Notes under the pieces: generated by a model
Seen by the model: only the letters and a program-made list of their open reading frames with translations
Databases searched by the model: none
What the model was told of the DNA's origin: nothing
Part shown: one piece after another, positions 15,696 to 23,812 of the stretch
How the letters are laid out: each line of letters begins with the position of its first letter
How positions within the stretch are numbered: the first letter of the stretch is position 1
Program-made: the position numbers and the translations under genes
NCBI GenBank assembly: GCA_015233195.1
Contig: JADFYE010000021.1
Location: forward strand, 1 to 32,886
DNA from: Candidatus Omnitrophota bacterium
GTDB lineage: Bacteria > Omnitrophota > Gorgyraeia > Zapsychrales > Zapsychraceae
Reading direction: 5' to 3'
DNA: 32,886 bases

Positions 15696-15855
15696 ACAGG
15701 GGAATGAAATATTTTATTGAAAGAACAAATTCCCGCCATGCGTTTTGAGCTTCACTGCTTCGCTCCAGCTCGCAGTATTTCGTCGTCCGTTTGATAGCTA
15801 TCGCAAATTAAACGGACTCGGTCACAGGGGAATAAATACTCATATTTAAAGAACA
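15696..15855 (-). repeat. Duplicated tRNA-Asn leader with hairpins
   Basis: The 32 bases before and including the tRNA-Asn start (15696-15727) recur 128 bases upstream (15824-15855), 24 of 32 identical, with TCCCCTGT, the tRNA start, fully kept. The upstream copy diverges after about nine tRNA bases and does not fold into a tRNA. Between the copies are a hairpin GTCCGTTT/AAACGGAC (15785-15817 region) enclosing the palindrome GATAGCTATC, and a GAGC/GCTC-rich stretch. It looks like a partial tRNA-leader duplication. No gene lies in this 196-base gap. Confidence 0.6.
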
Positions 15856-15863
15856 GTGTTCAG

Positions 15864-15891
15864 ATTATACTAATTTTTCTTTAAAAGTCAA
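15864..15891 (-). promoter_or_regulatory. Promoter of the tRNA-Asn transcript
   Basis: Minus strand: -35 TTGACT (15886-15891), 16-base spacer, perfect -10 TATAAT (15864-15869). The predicted start near 15857 lies about 155 bases before the mature 5' end, so RNase P would remove a long leader. It sits immediately after the recR stop codon, so recR itself must be expressed from further upstream. Confidence 0.75.
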
Positions 15892-15899
15892 TGGGGCAG

Positions 15900-16505
15900 T
15901 TAAACCTTTATTTCACGACGGCTGTTTAAAGATACTCCAAGGGTTGACATATCCGCAAACTCCAAGGAGCTTCCTACTGGCAGACCAATTCCAATGCGGC
16001 TGATGCGTACATTAGCAAAATCTTTTAATTGTTTAATAATATACAAGGCAGTCATTTCGCCTTCATTATCTGGGTCTGTAGCCAAAACTACTTCTTGTAT
16101 CTCCCCCACACTTATACGGTTCAATAATGAATTTATTTGAATATCGTCTGGACCTTTGCCTTCAGCCGGAGAAATGTTACCTAACAATACATGATATAAC
16201 CCGCGATATGATCCAGTACGTTCAATTGCCAATAAATCTTTAGGTGTCTCGACTACACAAACCATACTTTGGTCACGGTGCAAATCGCTGCAAACCAGAC
16301 AAATTTCAGTTTCACTTAAATTATGGCAAATACGGCAGAACATTAAACCTTCTTTTAAGTCTAAAATACTTTTTGCTAAGACCTCGGTTTGCTCTTTAGG
16401 ATGATTAAGCATCCAAAAAACCATGCGCTCAGCACTGCGTCGACCAATGCCAGGCAGCTTAGATAAATTTTCAATTAAATTTTCTATTAACTTAGGATAA
16501 GACAT
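15900..16505 (-). CDS. recR: Recombination mediator protein RecR
   Basis: A 201-residue RecR that with RecF/RecO loads RecA at gaps. In order: helix-hairpin-helix KLPGIGRRSAERMVFW (about 17-32), C4 zinc finger CRIC ... CLVC (57-72), and a Toprim domain starting VCVVETPKDLLAIERTGSYRGLYHVL (83 onward) with the conserved GNISPAEGKGPDDI. The length is normal (E. coli 201). It follows dnaX by 25 bases with GGGAG before the ATG. The usual middle gene ybaB/ebfC is absent between them. Cytosolic; confident. Confidence 0.95.
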   Translation of the reverse strand: MSYPKLIENLIENLSKLPGIGRRSAERMVFWMLNHPKEQTEVLAKSILDLKEGLMFCRICHNLSETEICLVCSDLHRDQSMVCVVETPKDLLAIERTGSYRGLYHVLLGNISPAEGKGPDDIQINSLLNRISVGEIQEVVLATDPDNEGEMTALYIIKQLKDFANVRISRIGIGLPVGSSLEFADMSTLGVSLNSRREIKV

Positions 16506-16530
16506 TATGTACTCCCCCGTACAACATTTT

Positions 16531-18120
16531 TTACTCTTCGTGCCAACGCTGAACTATTTCACCGCCGAAGGCGTCAACTACATCCTGTACAGCGCCGTCT
16601 TCTTCTTTAGGTTTTATATCATCGACTATCTTATATTTTATTCTTATTACTAGACCAAACAAGTCTTTTAACACATTTTCAATCATCATTTGGTTATCTA
16701 AATGTTCTAAGGATTCTTTATTAAAAATACAATCTGGAGCAAATCCAACTATCAAAATATTATTCTCAAATAAAATTGGAACGCCATCTTGTAAAAAAGT
16801 TGCTACAGACATTTTTTTCTTACTTATGGCAGCGGTAACTGCTCCCCATTTTTGTTTAATATCTTTGATAGTTAAAACGGTTGGCTCGTCATTACCAATT
16901 ATATCAATGTGTCCTTTATTATTGCTCAATATACTAATCGGTGTTTTTTTTTCTTCGACGGGTTCAAATTTAACAGTTGGCGCAGCTTTCCTGGCTGGAG
17001 CAGGTTGAACAATATTCTGCGCATCTTTATCTGCCTGATAAGTCAATTTTGCAAAAGCCACTTCTAATGGCAATCTAAATGATTCAGTTATACGCGCCAT
17101 TTCGCTCGCCTGAATAAAAATATCTATAGCAGTAATGATTTGTTTTAATAGAAATTTATTAGATTGTTCCAGAAATAATGTTTTAATATTCGAGGGATAA
17201 TCGATCATACTTCCCAATTTGGTCTGACCGATTTTAACTATCATCAAATTACGGAAATGCTCGATTATATCTTTACTTAACTGCCGGATATCTTTTCCTT
17301 TATCAATGATCTGATCCAGCATACTTAAAGCACTCGAACAATCTTTTTCTGCTATTGCGTCCACGATACCAAATAATAATTCTGTCTCGACTAACCCTAA
17401 CATTGAAGTAACATCAGTAGCAATTATTTTTTTATCAGATAATGCGCTAACTTGATCCAGCACGGTTAAAGCATCACGCAAACCGCCTTGTGCGGCTTTA
17501 GCTATAGCGTATAAAGCGTCTTGTTCAATATCCAGGTTTTCACTTTTACAAATATCAGTTAATATCCCGACAATAGTTTTAATTAATATCCGTTTAAAAT
17601 CAAAACGCTGACAACGGGATAAAATAGTTGACGGTACTTTATTTGGTTCAGTAGTAGCAAAAATAAATTTAACGTGTTCAGGCGGTTCTTCTAAAGTTTT
17701 AAGCAAGGCGTTAAACGCTTCAGCAGTCAACATGTGAACTTCGTCGATAATATATATTTTATATCTGCCGTAACCGGACGCATATTTTACGTTTTCGCGT
17801 AAATTACGGATTTCATCAATTCCACGGTTAGAAGCGCCGTCAATTTCAAGAACATCAAAATTAGAACCTTTGGCTATTTCAAGACATGAAGTACATTTAC
17901 CGCAGGGATCAATAGTCGGACCTTTTTCACAATTTAATGATTTTGCCAAAATACGAGCGCAAGAAGTTTTTCCTACCCCGCGTGGACCGGTAAAAAGATA
18001 GGCATGAGCAACTTTATTAGAAGTAATGGCTTTTTGAATGATCTCAGTTATGTGATCTTGACCAATAACCTCCTGGAAAGTTTGAGGACGATATTTACGG
18101 GCAAAAACAATATATGACAT
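16531..18120 (-). CDS. dnaX: DNA polymerase III subunit tau/gamma (DnaX)
   Basis: Clamp-loader ATPase of the replisome, 529 residues. The N-terminus FARKYRPQTFQEVIGQ is diagnostic; Walker A is GPRGVGKTS (about 45-53), the zinc module C-x8-CGKCTSC (69-84), Walker B IIDEVHML, and the sensor 1 and SRC motif (ATTEPNKVPSTILSRCQRFDF) follow. Domain III extends to about 370, and the tau-specific tail begins after. A nine-A run at codons 390-393 could yield a short gamma form (separate entry). The tail is shorter than in E. coli tau. It precedes recR; upstream an AT-rich gap to tex holds a TATAAT (minus strand) with no good -35. Confidence 0.95.
   Translation of the reverse strand: MSYIVFARKYRPQTFQEVIGQDHITEIIQKAITSNKVAHAYLFTGPRGVGKTSCARILAKSLNCEKGPTIDPCGKCTSCLEIAKGSNFDVLEIDGASNRGIDEIRNLRENVKYASGYGRYKIYIIDEVHMLTAEAFNALLKTLEEPPEHVKFIFATTEPNKVPSTILSRCQRFDFKRILIKTIVGILTDICKSENLDIEQDALYAIAKAAQGGLRDALTVLDQVSALSDKKIIATDVTSMLGLVETELLFGIVDAIAEKDCSSALSMLDQIIDKGKDIRQLSKDIIEHFRNLMIVKIGQTKLGSMIDYPSNIKTLFLEQSNKFLLKQIITAIDIFIQASEMARITESFRLPLEVAFAKLTYQADKDAQNIVQPAPARKAAPTVKFEPVEEKKTPISILSNNKGHIDIIGNDEPTVLTIKDIKQKWGAVTAAISKKKMSVATFLQDGVPILFENNILIVGFAPDCIFNKESLEHLDNQMMIENVLKDLFGLVIRIKYKIVDDIKPKEEDGAVQDVVDAFGGEIVQRWHEE
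16944..16952 (-). promoter_or_regulatory. Possible frameshift/slippage site in dnaX (nine A)
   Basis: On the coding strand G is followed by nine A (codons GAA-AAA-AAA-ACA, residues 390-393). Adding one A leads to K-K-N-T-D-stop, about 395 residues; losing one A leads to K-K-H-R-L-V-Y-stop, about 397 residues. Both shorter products end just after clamp-loader domain III, as gamma does. Thermus dnaX makes gamma by transcriptional slippage on a run of nine A. Use here is inference. Confidence 0.5.
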
Positions 18121-18209
18121 ATATTAAACTTTCGAATTTAAGGTGGATTAATTATAATAATTTTGACAGTTAAAAATCCACAAAGCAACAAAAAATTCTT
18201 TTATTACAT

Positions 18210-20339
18210 TTATTGCAGCTTTTTTTTCATAGATAAGGCTATACGTTTACGTTTCTGGTCTATTTCAACCACTCGTACATTCACTTTTTGATGCACATGC
18301 ACAACCTGATTAGGATCTTTAACATATCGATCTGCCATTTCACTGATATGCACTAATCCGTCGTGGTGCACGCCAATATCCACAAAAGCACCGAATGCGG
18401 TTATATTAGTGACTACACCCGGTAATTCCATACCTGGTTTTAGATCATCCAGAGTTTCAACCCCTTCTTTAAAAGAAAACAATTCAAAAGCTTCACGAGG
18501 ATCACGACCAGGTTTTTCCAACTCATTTTTAATATCTACCAAAGTGGGCATACCAATCTTGTCTGTAACATACTTTGAAAGTTCGATTTTTTTACGCAAT
18601 TCTGAACTATCTACCAGATCTTTAACTGAACAATCTAAATCTTTAGCCATTTTCTCGACTATAGGATACGCCTCAGGGTGTACAGCGCTGGCATCCAAAG
18701 GATTTTCAGCATCATGTATACGCAAAAAACCAATAGCTTGCTCAAATGCTTTTGCAGTCAAACCAGGAGTCTTGCTCAGTTCCACTCTAGATTTAAATTT
18801 GCCTTTTTTATTTCGTTGTTCAATGATAGCTTGAGCTCTGGCTGGTCCTAAACCAGAAACATAAGTCAATAATTGTTTACTTGCGGTATTAACTTCTACT
18901 CCCACATTATTAACACAGCTAACTACTGTATCGTCCAGGTTTTGACGCAATAATTTTTGGTCAACATCATGCTGATACTGACCAACGCCTATCGATTTAG
19001 GATCTATCTTGACTAATTCAGCTAATGGATCCATTAAACGTCTGGCTATAGAAACTGAACCGCGTACAGTAACGTCCTGGTCTGGAAATTCTTCCCGCGC
19101 TACTTCAGAAGCCGAATAAATTGAAGCACCGCTTTCACTGACCAGAACAATAACTGGTTTAATCGGAAAAGGCAGCCGCTTAACAAATGCCTCAGTTTCA
19201 CGACTGGCAGTACCATTACCGATCGCAATAACTTCGATTTTATATTTTTTAAATAATCTAAGTACTATATCAGCAGCTTCTTCTAATTCACGTTCAGACT
19301 TAATTAAATAAATAACATCATTGTCCAATAATTTACCTTGCTCATCGAGACATACAATCTTACATCCAGTTCGTTGTCCGGGATCAATACCCATTACCCG
19401 TTTTTGTCCCATTGGCGACGCCATTAATAATTGCCGCAGATTTTTATTAAAAATATCAATAGCTTCCAAGTCAGCTCGTTTCTTTAATTCCATGCGTAAT
19501 TCTGATTCCATAGATAAAGACAGCAATCTGGTAAAACTGTCGTCGCAAGCCATCATCACCTGAGATGAATCAGCATTCTTACCTTTTACGAATAATTTCT
19601 GTAATATCTTTAGCGCTTCTTGTTCTTCGACTTCAATTCTGGATGTTAAAAGTTTTTCATTTTCTCCTCTGCGTACTGCCAAAATGCGATGCGACGGTGC
19701 AGTACGGGCAAGCTCTTTCCAATCAAAATAATCTTTATAATTTTGTCCTTCTTCTTCCTTACCTTTAATGATTTTAGAAGTCATTACACCGGTATCAGCG
19801 TATAACTTTCGTAATTGTTTACGTGCTTCTTCATTTTCATTGATCCACTCCGCAATTATGTGACGGCTGCCTTCTAATGCCTCATCAACAGACTTCACTT
19901 CTTTTTCAGCGCTGATATATTTTTCAGCTTCTTTTTTAGGATCAACACCAGTCTGTTCAAAAATAATTTGGGCTAAAGGCTCCAGACCTTTTTCTTTTGC
20001 TATAGTAGCTTTGGTGCGGCGCTTGGGTTTATATGGAAGATAAAGATCTTCGAGAACAGTCATGGTCGCAGCTGCTAATAATTTTGCTTTTAGCTCGTCT
20101 GTAAGCTTACCTTGTTTCTCTACTGATTCAAGAATAGCAGCTTTGCGTTTATCTAATTCACGTAATGCTTCGACCCGGTCACGAATAGAAGTGATAACAG
20201 TTTCATCTAAATTATCAGTAATTTCTTTACGATAACGTGAAATGAACGGTATAGTTGAGCCTTCATCTAAAAGTTTTATGGTTGCTTCGACTTGCTGCGG
20301 CTTAAGCTTTAATTCCTGCGCGATTTTTATATTGTACAC
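18210..20339 (-). CDS. tex: Tex-family RNA-binding transcription accessory protein
   Basis: A 709-residue cytosolic protein that binds nucleic acid and affects transcription. The N-terminal helical part starts IAQELKLKPQQVEATIKLLDEG, then the YqgF-like RNase H fold from about 315 (MGIDPGQRTGCKIVCLDE), the helix-hairpin-helix pair near 480-560 (YVSGLGPARAQAIIEQR), and a C-terminal S1 domain (VTNITAFGAFVDIGVHHDGLVHISE, about 635-705). The best start is GTG 20339, since homologues begin here. Its 5' end is 18 bases from ilvD, so it is the last gene of the kinase-DsbD-ilvD-tex run. Normal length. Confidence 0.93.
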   Translation of the reverse strand: MYNIKIAQELKLKPQQVEATIKLLDEGSTIPFISRYRKEITDNLDETVITSIRDRVEALRELDKRKAAILESVEKQGKLTDELKAKLLAAATMTVLEDLYLPYKPKRRTKATIAKEKGLEPLAQIIFEQTGVDPKKEAEKYISAEKEVKSVDEALEGSRHIIAEWINENEEARKQLRKLYADTGVMTSKIIKGKEEEGQNYKDYFDWKELARTAPSHRILAVRRGENEKLLTSRIEVEEQEALKILQKLFVKGKNADSSQVMMACDDSFTRLLSLSMESELRMELKKRADLEAIDIFNKNLRQLLMASPMGQKRVMGIDPGQRTGCKIVCLDEQGKLLDNDVIYLIKSERELEEAADIVLRLFKKYKIEVIAIGNGTASRETEAFVKRLPFPIKPVIVLVSESGASIYSASEVAREEFPDQDVTVRGSVSIARRLMDPLAELVKIDPKSIGVGQYQHDVDQKLLRQNLDDTVVSCVNNVGVEVNTASKQLLTYVSGLGPARAQAIIEQRNKKGKFKSRVELSKTPGLTAKAFEQAIGFLRIHDAENPLDASAVHPEAYPIVEKMAKDLDCSVKDLVDSSELRKKIELSKYVTDKIGMPTLVDIKNELEKPGRDPREAFELFSFKEGVETLDDLKPGMELPGVVTNITAFGAFVDIGVHHDGLVHISEMADRYVKDPNQVVHVHQKVNVRVVEIDQKRKRIALSMKKKLQ

Positions 20340-20357
20340 AAAACAAAACTTTCTATT

Positions 20358-22106
20358 TTAAACTCCGTTTTTTAACACCGCCCCTGTATCAGCGCTGGTA
20401 ACCAGCGACGCGTAACGTGCAAGCCATCCACCTTTAATTTTTGAAACAAAAGGTTTCAAAGCTTTCATACGTTTTGCTATCTCTATCTTGGACAAGCGGA
20501 CACTCATTTTATTTTTTGCAACATCAATATCAATGATATCGCCATTTTTTATAATTGCGATCTCTCCACCTGCAGCAGCTTCAGGAGCAACGTGACCAAT
20601 GCAAAGTCCACGGGTACCACCTGAGAATCGTCCATCTGTTATCAATGCCGCGCGAATACCAGCGCCTTTAATCGCTGATGTAGGTGAAAGCATTTCCTGC
20701 ATACCAGGACCACCTTTGGGTCCTTCATAACGTATAATAACTACATCCCCGTTTTTAACTTGACCTTTTAATACTCCGTGCAAAGCGTCTTCTTGCGATT
20801 CATATACTTTAGCTGGACCAGAAAATTTCATCATGTCTGCTTCAACGCCACTGGTCTTAACTACTGCGCCTTTACGCGCGATATTACCAAATAGAACAGC
20901 TAATCCTCCTTCCGGATAAAATGGATTTTTAGCTGTACGTAAAATTTTTCCGTCTGGTTTAGGAGAGCGTTTAACATATTGACCTAATGTGCCATAAACA
21001 GTTTTAGTGTTCAAATTGATAAATTGATTTTTACCCTCATAAACTGAACGCATGATAGCGCCCATACCTCCAATAGCTTTTACATGTTCCAAATGTACTT
21101 CTGGACGAGACGGCGCGATTTTTATAACATTCGGAGTAGCTTTTGAGATGGCTTCAATGCGTTTCAGATCATATTTTATGCCGGCTTCATTAGCCAGAGC
21201 CAAAACATGCAGAACAGTATTGGTTGATCCGCCCATAGCCATATCCAAAACAAATGCGTTATCAATCGCGTCGCGGGTCAAAATATCTAAAGGTCGCACA
21301 TTATTTTTTAGTAATTTCAATAATTGTTTAGCAGCGTCGCAGGCTAATTGAATCCGTTCTGGATTGACTACATGTTGATGGATTGCATTAGTTATCCTCT
21401 TAGTAGCTGGAATAGTCCCATTGCCTGGAAGAGCAAAACCTAAAACCTCACCCAGACAATTCATTGAATTAGCAGTGAACATTCCTGAGCAGCTGCCATA
21501 TCCCGGACAGGAACATTCCGCGATTTTATTTAATTCAGGTAAAGATATTTTTTTAGCGCTGAATTTACCCACTCCTTCAAAAACCGATATAAGATCTGAA
21601 TTACACGCGCCGGATAACATTGGTCCTCCGCTTACATAAATCGCAGGAATATTAACTCTAACCATGGCGTTATACATCGCAGGCACGATCTTATCGCAAT
21701 TACCAATCCCGATCCAAGCATCGCAGGGATGAGCTCCCATGATAGTTTCGATCTGATCAGCGATCAATTCTCGAGACGCTAAAGAATACTTCATCCCAAA
21801 ATGACCCATAGCAATACCGTCGCAAACCGCGCCGCCGATATTGGTATACCATACATTCACACCCATACTTTCTAATTGCGCCTTAACTGCTGCGCCTAAT
21901 TGGTCTAAATGCGCGTGCCCGGGTATTTGAGTAGTAAAAGAATTAACAATAGTAATTATCGGCTTTTTTAAATCTTTAACTGAACGGATAGCGCCTTCAG
22001 CTATCATCAATGAAACACTCGGCAGCATCTGCGGTCCAGAGCTGAAAATTTTACTTCCATGTTTTTGTATTTCTTTTATACCTTCATTAATCACTGGCTT
22101 AACCAT
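20358..22106 (-). CDS. ilvD: Dihydroxy-acid dehydratase
   Basis: Cytosolic iron-sulphur enzyme converting 2,3-dihydroxy-3-methyl(butanoate/pentanoate) to the 2-keto acids of valine, leucine and isoleucine synthesis. 582 residues. The N-terminal VNSFTTQIPGHAHL lacks the PCN cysteine of the [2Fe-2S] group and resembles E. coli IlvD; cluster ligands are expected in GNCDKIVPAM (C137) and CPGYGSCSGMFTANSMNC. C-terminal GRFSGGTRGLCIGHVAPEA is the conserved active-site region. AAAGGA lies 5 bases before the ATG. The other branched-chain genes are not in the window. An Edd-type activity is less likely on the motif pattern. Confidence 0.93.
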   Translation of the reverse strand: MVKPVINEGIKEIQKHGSKIFSSGPQMLPSVSLMIAEGAIRSVKDLKKPIITIVNSFTTQIPGHAHLDQLGAAVKAQLESMGVNVWYTNIGGAVCDGIAMGHFGMKYSLASRELIADQIETIMGAHPCDAWIGIGNCDKIVPAMYNAMVRVNIPAIYVSGGPMLSGACNSDLISVFEGVGKFSAKKISLPELNKIAECSCPGYGSCSGMFTANSMNCLGEVLGFALPGNGTIPATKRITNAIHQHVVNPERIQLACDAAKQLLKLLKNNVRPLDILTRDAIDNAFVLDMAMGGSTNTVLHVLALANEAGIKYDLKRIEAISKATPNVIKIAPSRPEVHLEHVKAIGGMGAIMRSVYEGKNQFINLNTKTVYGTLGQYVKRSPKPDGKILRTAKNPFYPEGGLAVLFGNIARKGAVVKTSGVEADMMKFSGPAKVYESQEDALHGVLKGQVKNGDVVIIRYEGPKGGPGMQEMLSPTSAIKGAGIRAALITDGRFSGGTRGLCIGHVAPEAAAGGEIAIIKNGDIIDIDVAKNKMSVRLSKIEIAKRMKALKPFVSKIKGGWLARYASLVTSADTGAVLKNGV

Positions 22107-22118
22107 ACAAATCCTTTC

Positions 22119-23810
22119 CTATTTTCCTCCCACGCCGACCAGCGCGGGATTAATCAACAAAATTATACCTAAAACTATCATAATAAGACCGCTGACATAT
22201 TTCATTATTTCCATATGTCGCTGGGTCAATTGGCGTCCACGGAAAGTAATAATAAACACGCCTACAATCATTAAAAGCGGAACAACATATATCAAATTAT
22301 AAAATGCTAAATATGAATAATATCCGAAGCCTTTGCCTAAACCATGCCCAATCAACACTTGAGTGTAAATTATTGGGAATCCCGCAGTACATGGAATCTC
22401 GACCAAAGAGGTCAAAACTGCTAATGCTACCGACGAGCTAAGTAACATTGGTAAAGAACCTTTTTGGACTACCTCTTTAAGTTTTTCCATGCGGGTTTTG
22501 ATTAAACCTTTATGTTCATCTTGTACCATTAAAGAAACACCTTTTCTAAAAAAGAACAACTCTTTGCAGTTGATTAAACCAGCTATAAGCGAGAATACTG
22601 CTATTCCGATACGTAAGGGCTTAACAAATGAAAGATAATTAAAGACATTTAGCCAGGCTGCCATAAATAAATAATAAAAAATGTATACCACTACCACAAA
22701 AGTTAGCCCAACGATATATAAACGGGCTCTTGAAGCTGATGTTGCGACCAGTAATGCCAACATCCCAGTCAACGCAAACATGTTACATGGATTAAAACTG
22801 TCTACTAAAGCGATTAAAAATGTAAATAACGGCAGCGGCATTGAATAACCGGATTGTTGTAGAAAATCTGGCGATACTTGTTTAGCAAACACAATGAAAG
22901 CTATAACTCCGCCTGAAGATAATATTGCAATTATAATATCCCGTATCCGAGTCTTCCAATTTACCTTGTGAACCGCGCCTTTTGCGACTTTACGTTCTTT
23001 AAAAAATAAAACCGGCACAAAAACAAAAACTAAAGATAATAAAAGTAAAAATATTATCCAACTACTATCTGTTTTTGGCTTTATTTTTTTGACGGACAAC
23101 TTACCTTCGGTAGTGGTTAATTTGCCAACTATTGTATTACCAGCCTCCAGATCATTCCATTGTACCCGCCAATCTCCGATCAAAACTGCGTGGGTAAAAT
23201 CAACTTGCGCGCCAGATATTTCAATTGATTCAGGAGCAACTTTTTTATGCTCGATACTTTTCAACGCTTTTTGAATATCTCCACTTAATAATATAGTTTG
23301 CAAATCTTTCAAAGGCGCATTATGTCCAGCTATCAAAACCCGATTTTTCGTCCAGATGTTAAACTTTCCGGTTAATTTATTAAGATCCAAATCTTTAAAC
23401 TCAACACTCCCGCCACCTTGTAACGGAAATGGATTGCTTGAAACAAAACCGATCGTGCTCACAAATTGCTTTACATTAATTCGTCCCATCGCAGCTACCT
23501 TCTCACCCAAAATAATAAAAGGCACGCCGGTCTGCCCTTCTTCAGAATAGGATTTATAATAATCATTTTTAATCAAAAGATTATCCAGCTCATGTTTAAA
23601 AACTTCATATTCAAAAACTAATAAATTTGGAAATTTTTGAGTCCACTCAAAAAATATTACTGGATCAGTTTGCGCGCAATTATGGCATCCAATACCGCTT
23701 AAATATACCGCGCAGATTGGTTTATCAGTATCTGGATACGCACAAAAACCAATACGTGCGAATGTTAAACTAATAAAAAAAGCCATTAAAAAAATACGCA
23801 GCAACTTCAT
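22119..23810 (-). CDS. Thioredoxin-like / DsbD-like membrane fusion protein
   Basis: A 563-residue envelope protein. Signal peptide (1-23), then an extracytoplasmic thioredoxin-like domain with C42-HN-C45 and the cis-Pro site GVPFII (about 96-100); a beta-rich stretch to about 245; one helix (250-270); then a polytopic DsbD/CcdA-like core with Cys342 in DSFNPCNMFAL and Cys474 in VEIPCTAGFPIIY. In DsbD/CcdA those two cysteines carry electrons across the membrane to periplasmic thiol proteins; the fused thioredoxin domain would be the first acceptor. This domain order is reversed from E. coli DsbD. AAAGGA precedes the ATG, 2 bases after the kinase stop; the two are surely co-transcribed. Confidence 0.8.
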   Translation of the reverse strand: MKLLRIFLMAFFISLTFARIGFCAYPDTDKPICAVYLSGIGCHNCAQTDPVIFFEWTQKFPNLLVFEYEVFKHELDNLLIKNDYYKSYSEEGQTGVPFIILGEKVAAMGRINVKQFVSTIGFVSSNPFPLQGGGSVEFKDLDLNKLTGKFNIWTKNRVLIAGHNAPLKDLQTILLSGDIQKALKSIEHKKVAPESIEISGAQVDFTHAVLIGDWRVQWNDLEAGNTIVGKLTTTEGKLSVKKIKPKTDSSWIIFLLLLSLVFVFVPVLFFKERKVAKGAVHKVNWKTRIRDIIIAILSSGGVIAFIVFAKQVSPDFLQQSGYSMPLPLFTFLIALVDSFNPCNMFALTGMLALLVATSASRARLYIVGLTFVVVVYIFYYLFMAAWLNVFNYLSFVKPLRIGIAVFSLIAGLINCKELFFFRKGVSLMVQDEHKGLIKTRMEKLKEVVQKGSLPMLLSSSVALAVLTSLVEIPCTAGFPIIYTQVLIGHGLGKGFGYYSYLAFYNLIYVVPLLMIVGVFIITFRGRQLTQRHMEIMKYVSGLIMIVLGIILLINPALVGVGGK

Positions 23811-23812
23811 AC

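Larger units (their letters stand above)
15063..15703 (-). tRNA. tRNA-Asn(GTT), split by a group I intron
   Basis: The 5' exon is 15669-15703 (35 nt) and the 3' exon 15063-15100 (38 nt). Joined, they give a 73-nt tRNA with every arm paired: acceptor TCCCCTG/CGGGGGA (one T.G pair), D stem GCTC/GAGC, anticodon stem AGTGG/CCACT, T stem CGAGG/CCTCG with loop TTCGAGC, and discriminator G. The anticodon is GTT with T33 before it and A37-A38 after, as in tRNA-Asn. CCA is not encoded. The intron cuts between the second and third anticodon bases (positions 35 and 36). A strong promoter lies about 160 bases upstream and a terminator directly downstream. Splicing is required for a usable tRNA. Confidence 0.92.

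Noticed and set aside
15824-15832. Second tRNA-Asn gene upstream
   Set aside because: Only the first nine bases match; the rest has no D, anticodon or T arm, so it is a remnant at most.
18409-18834. 141-codon plus-strand frame inside tex
   Set aside because: It is antisense to the conserved S1/HhH region of Tex, has no ribosome site and no recognisable domain.
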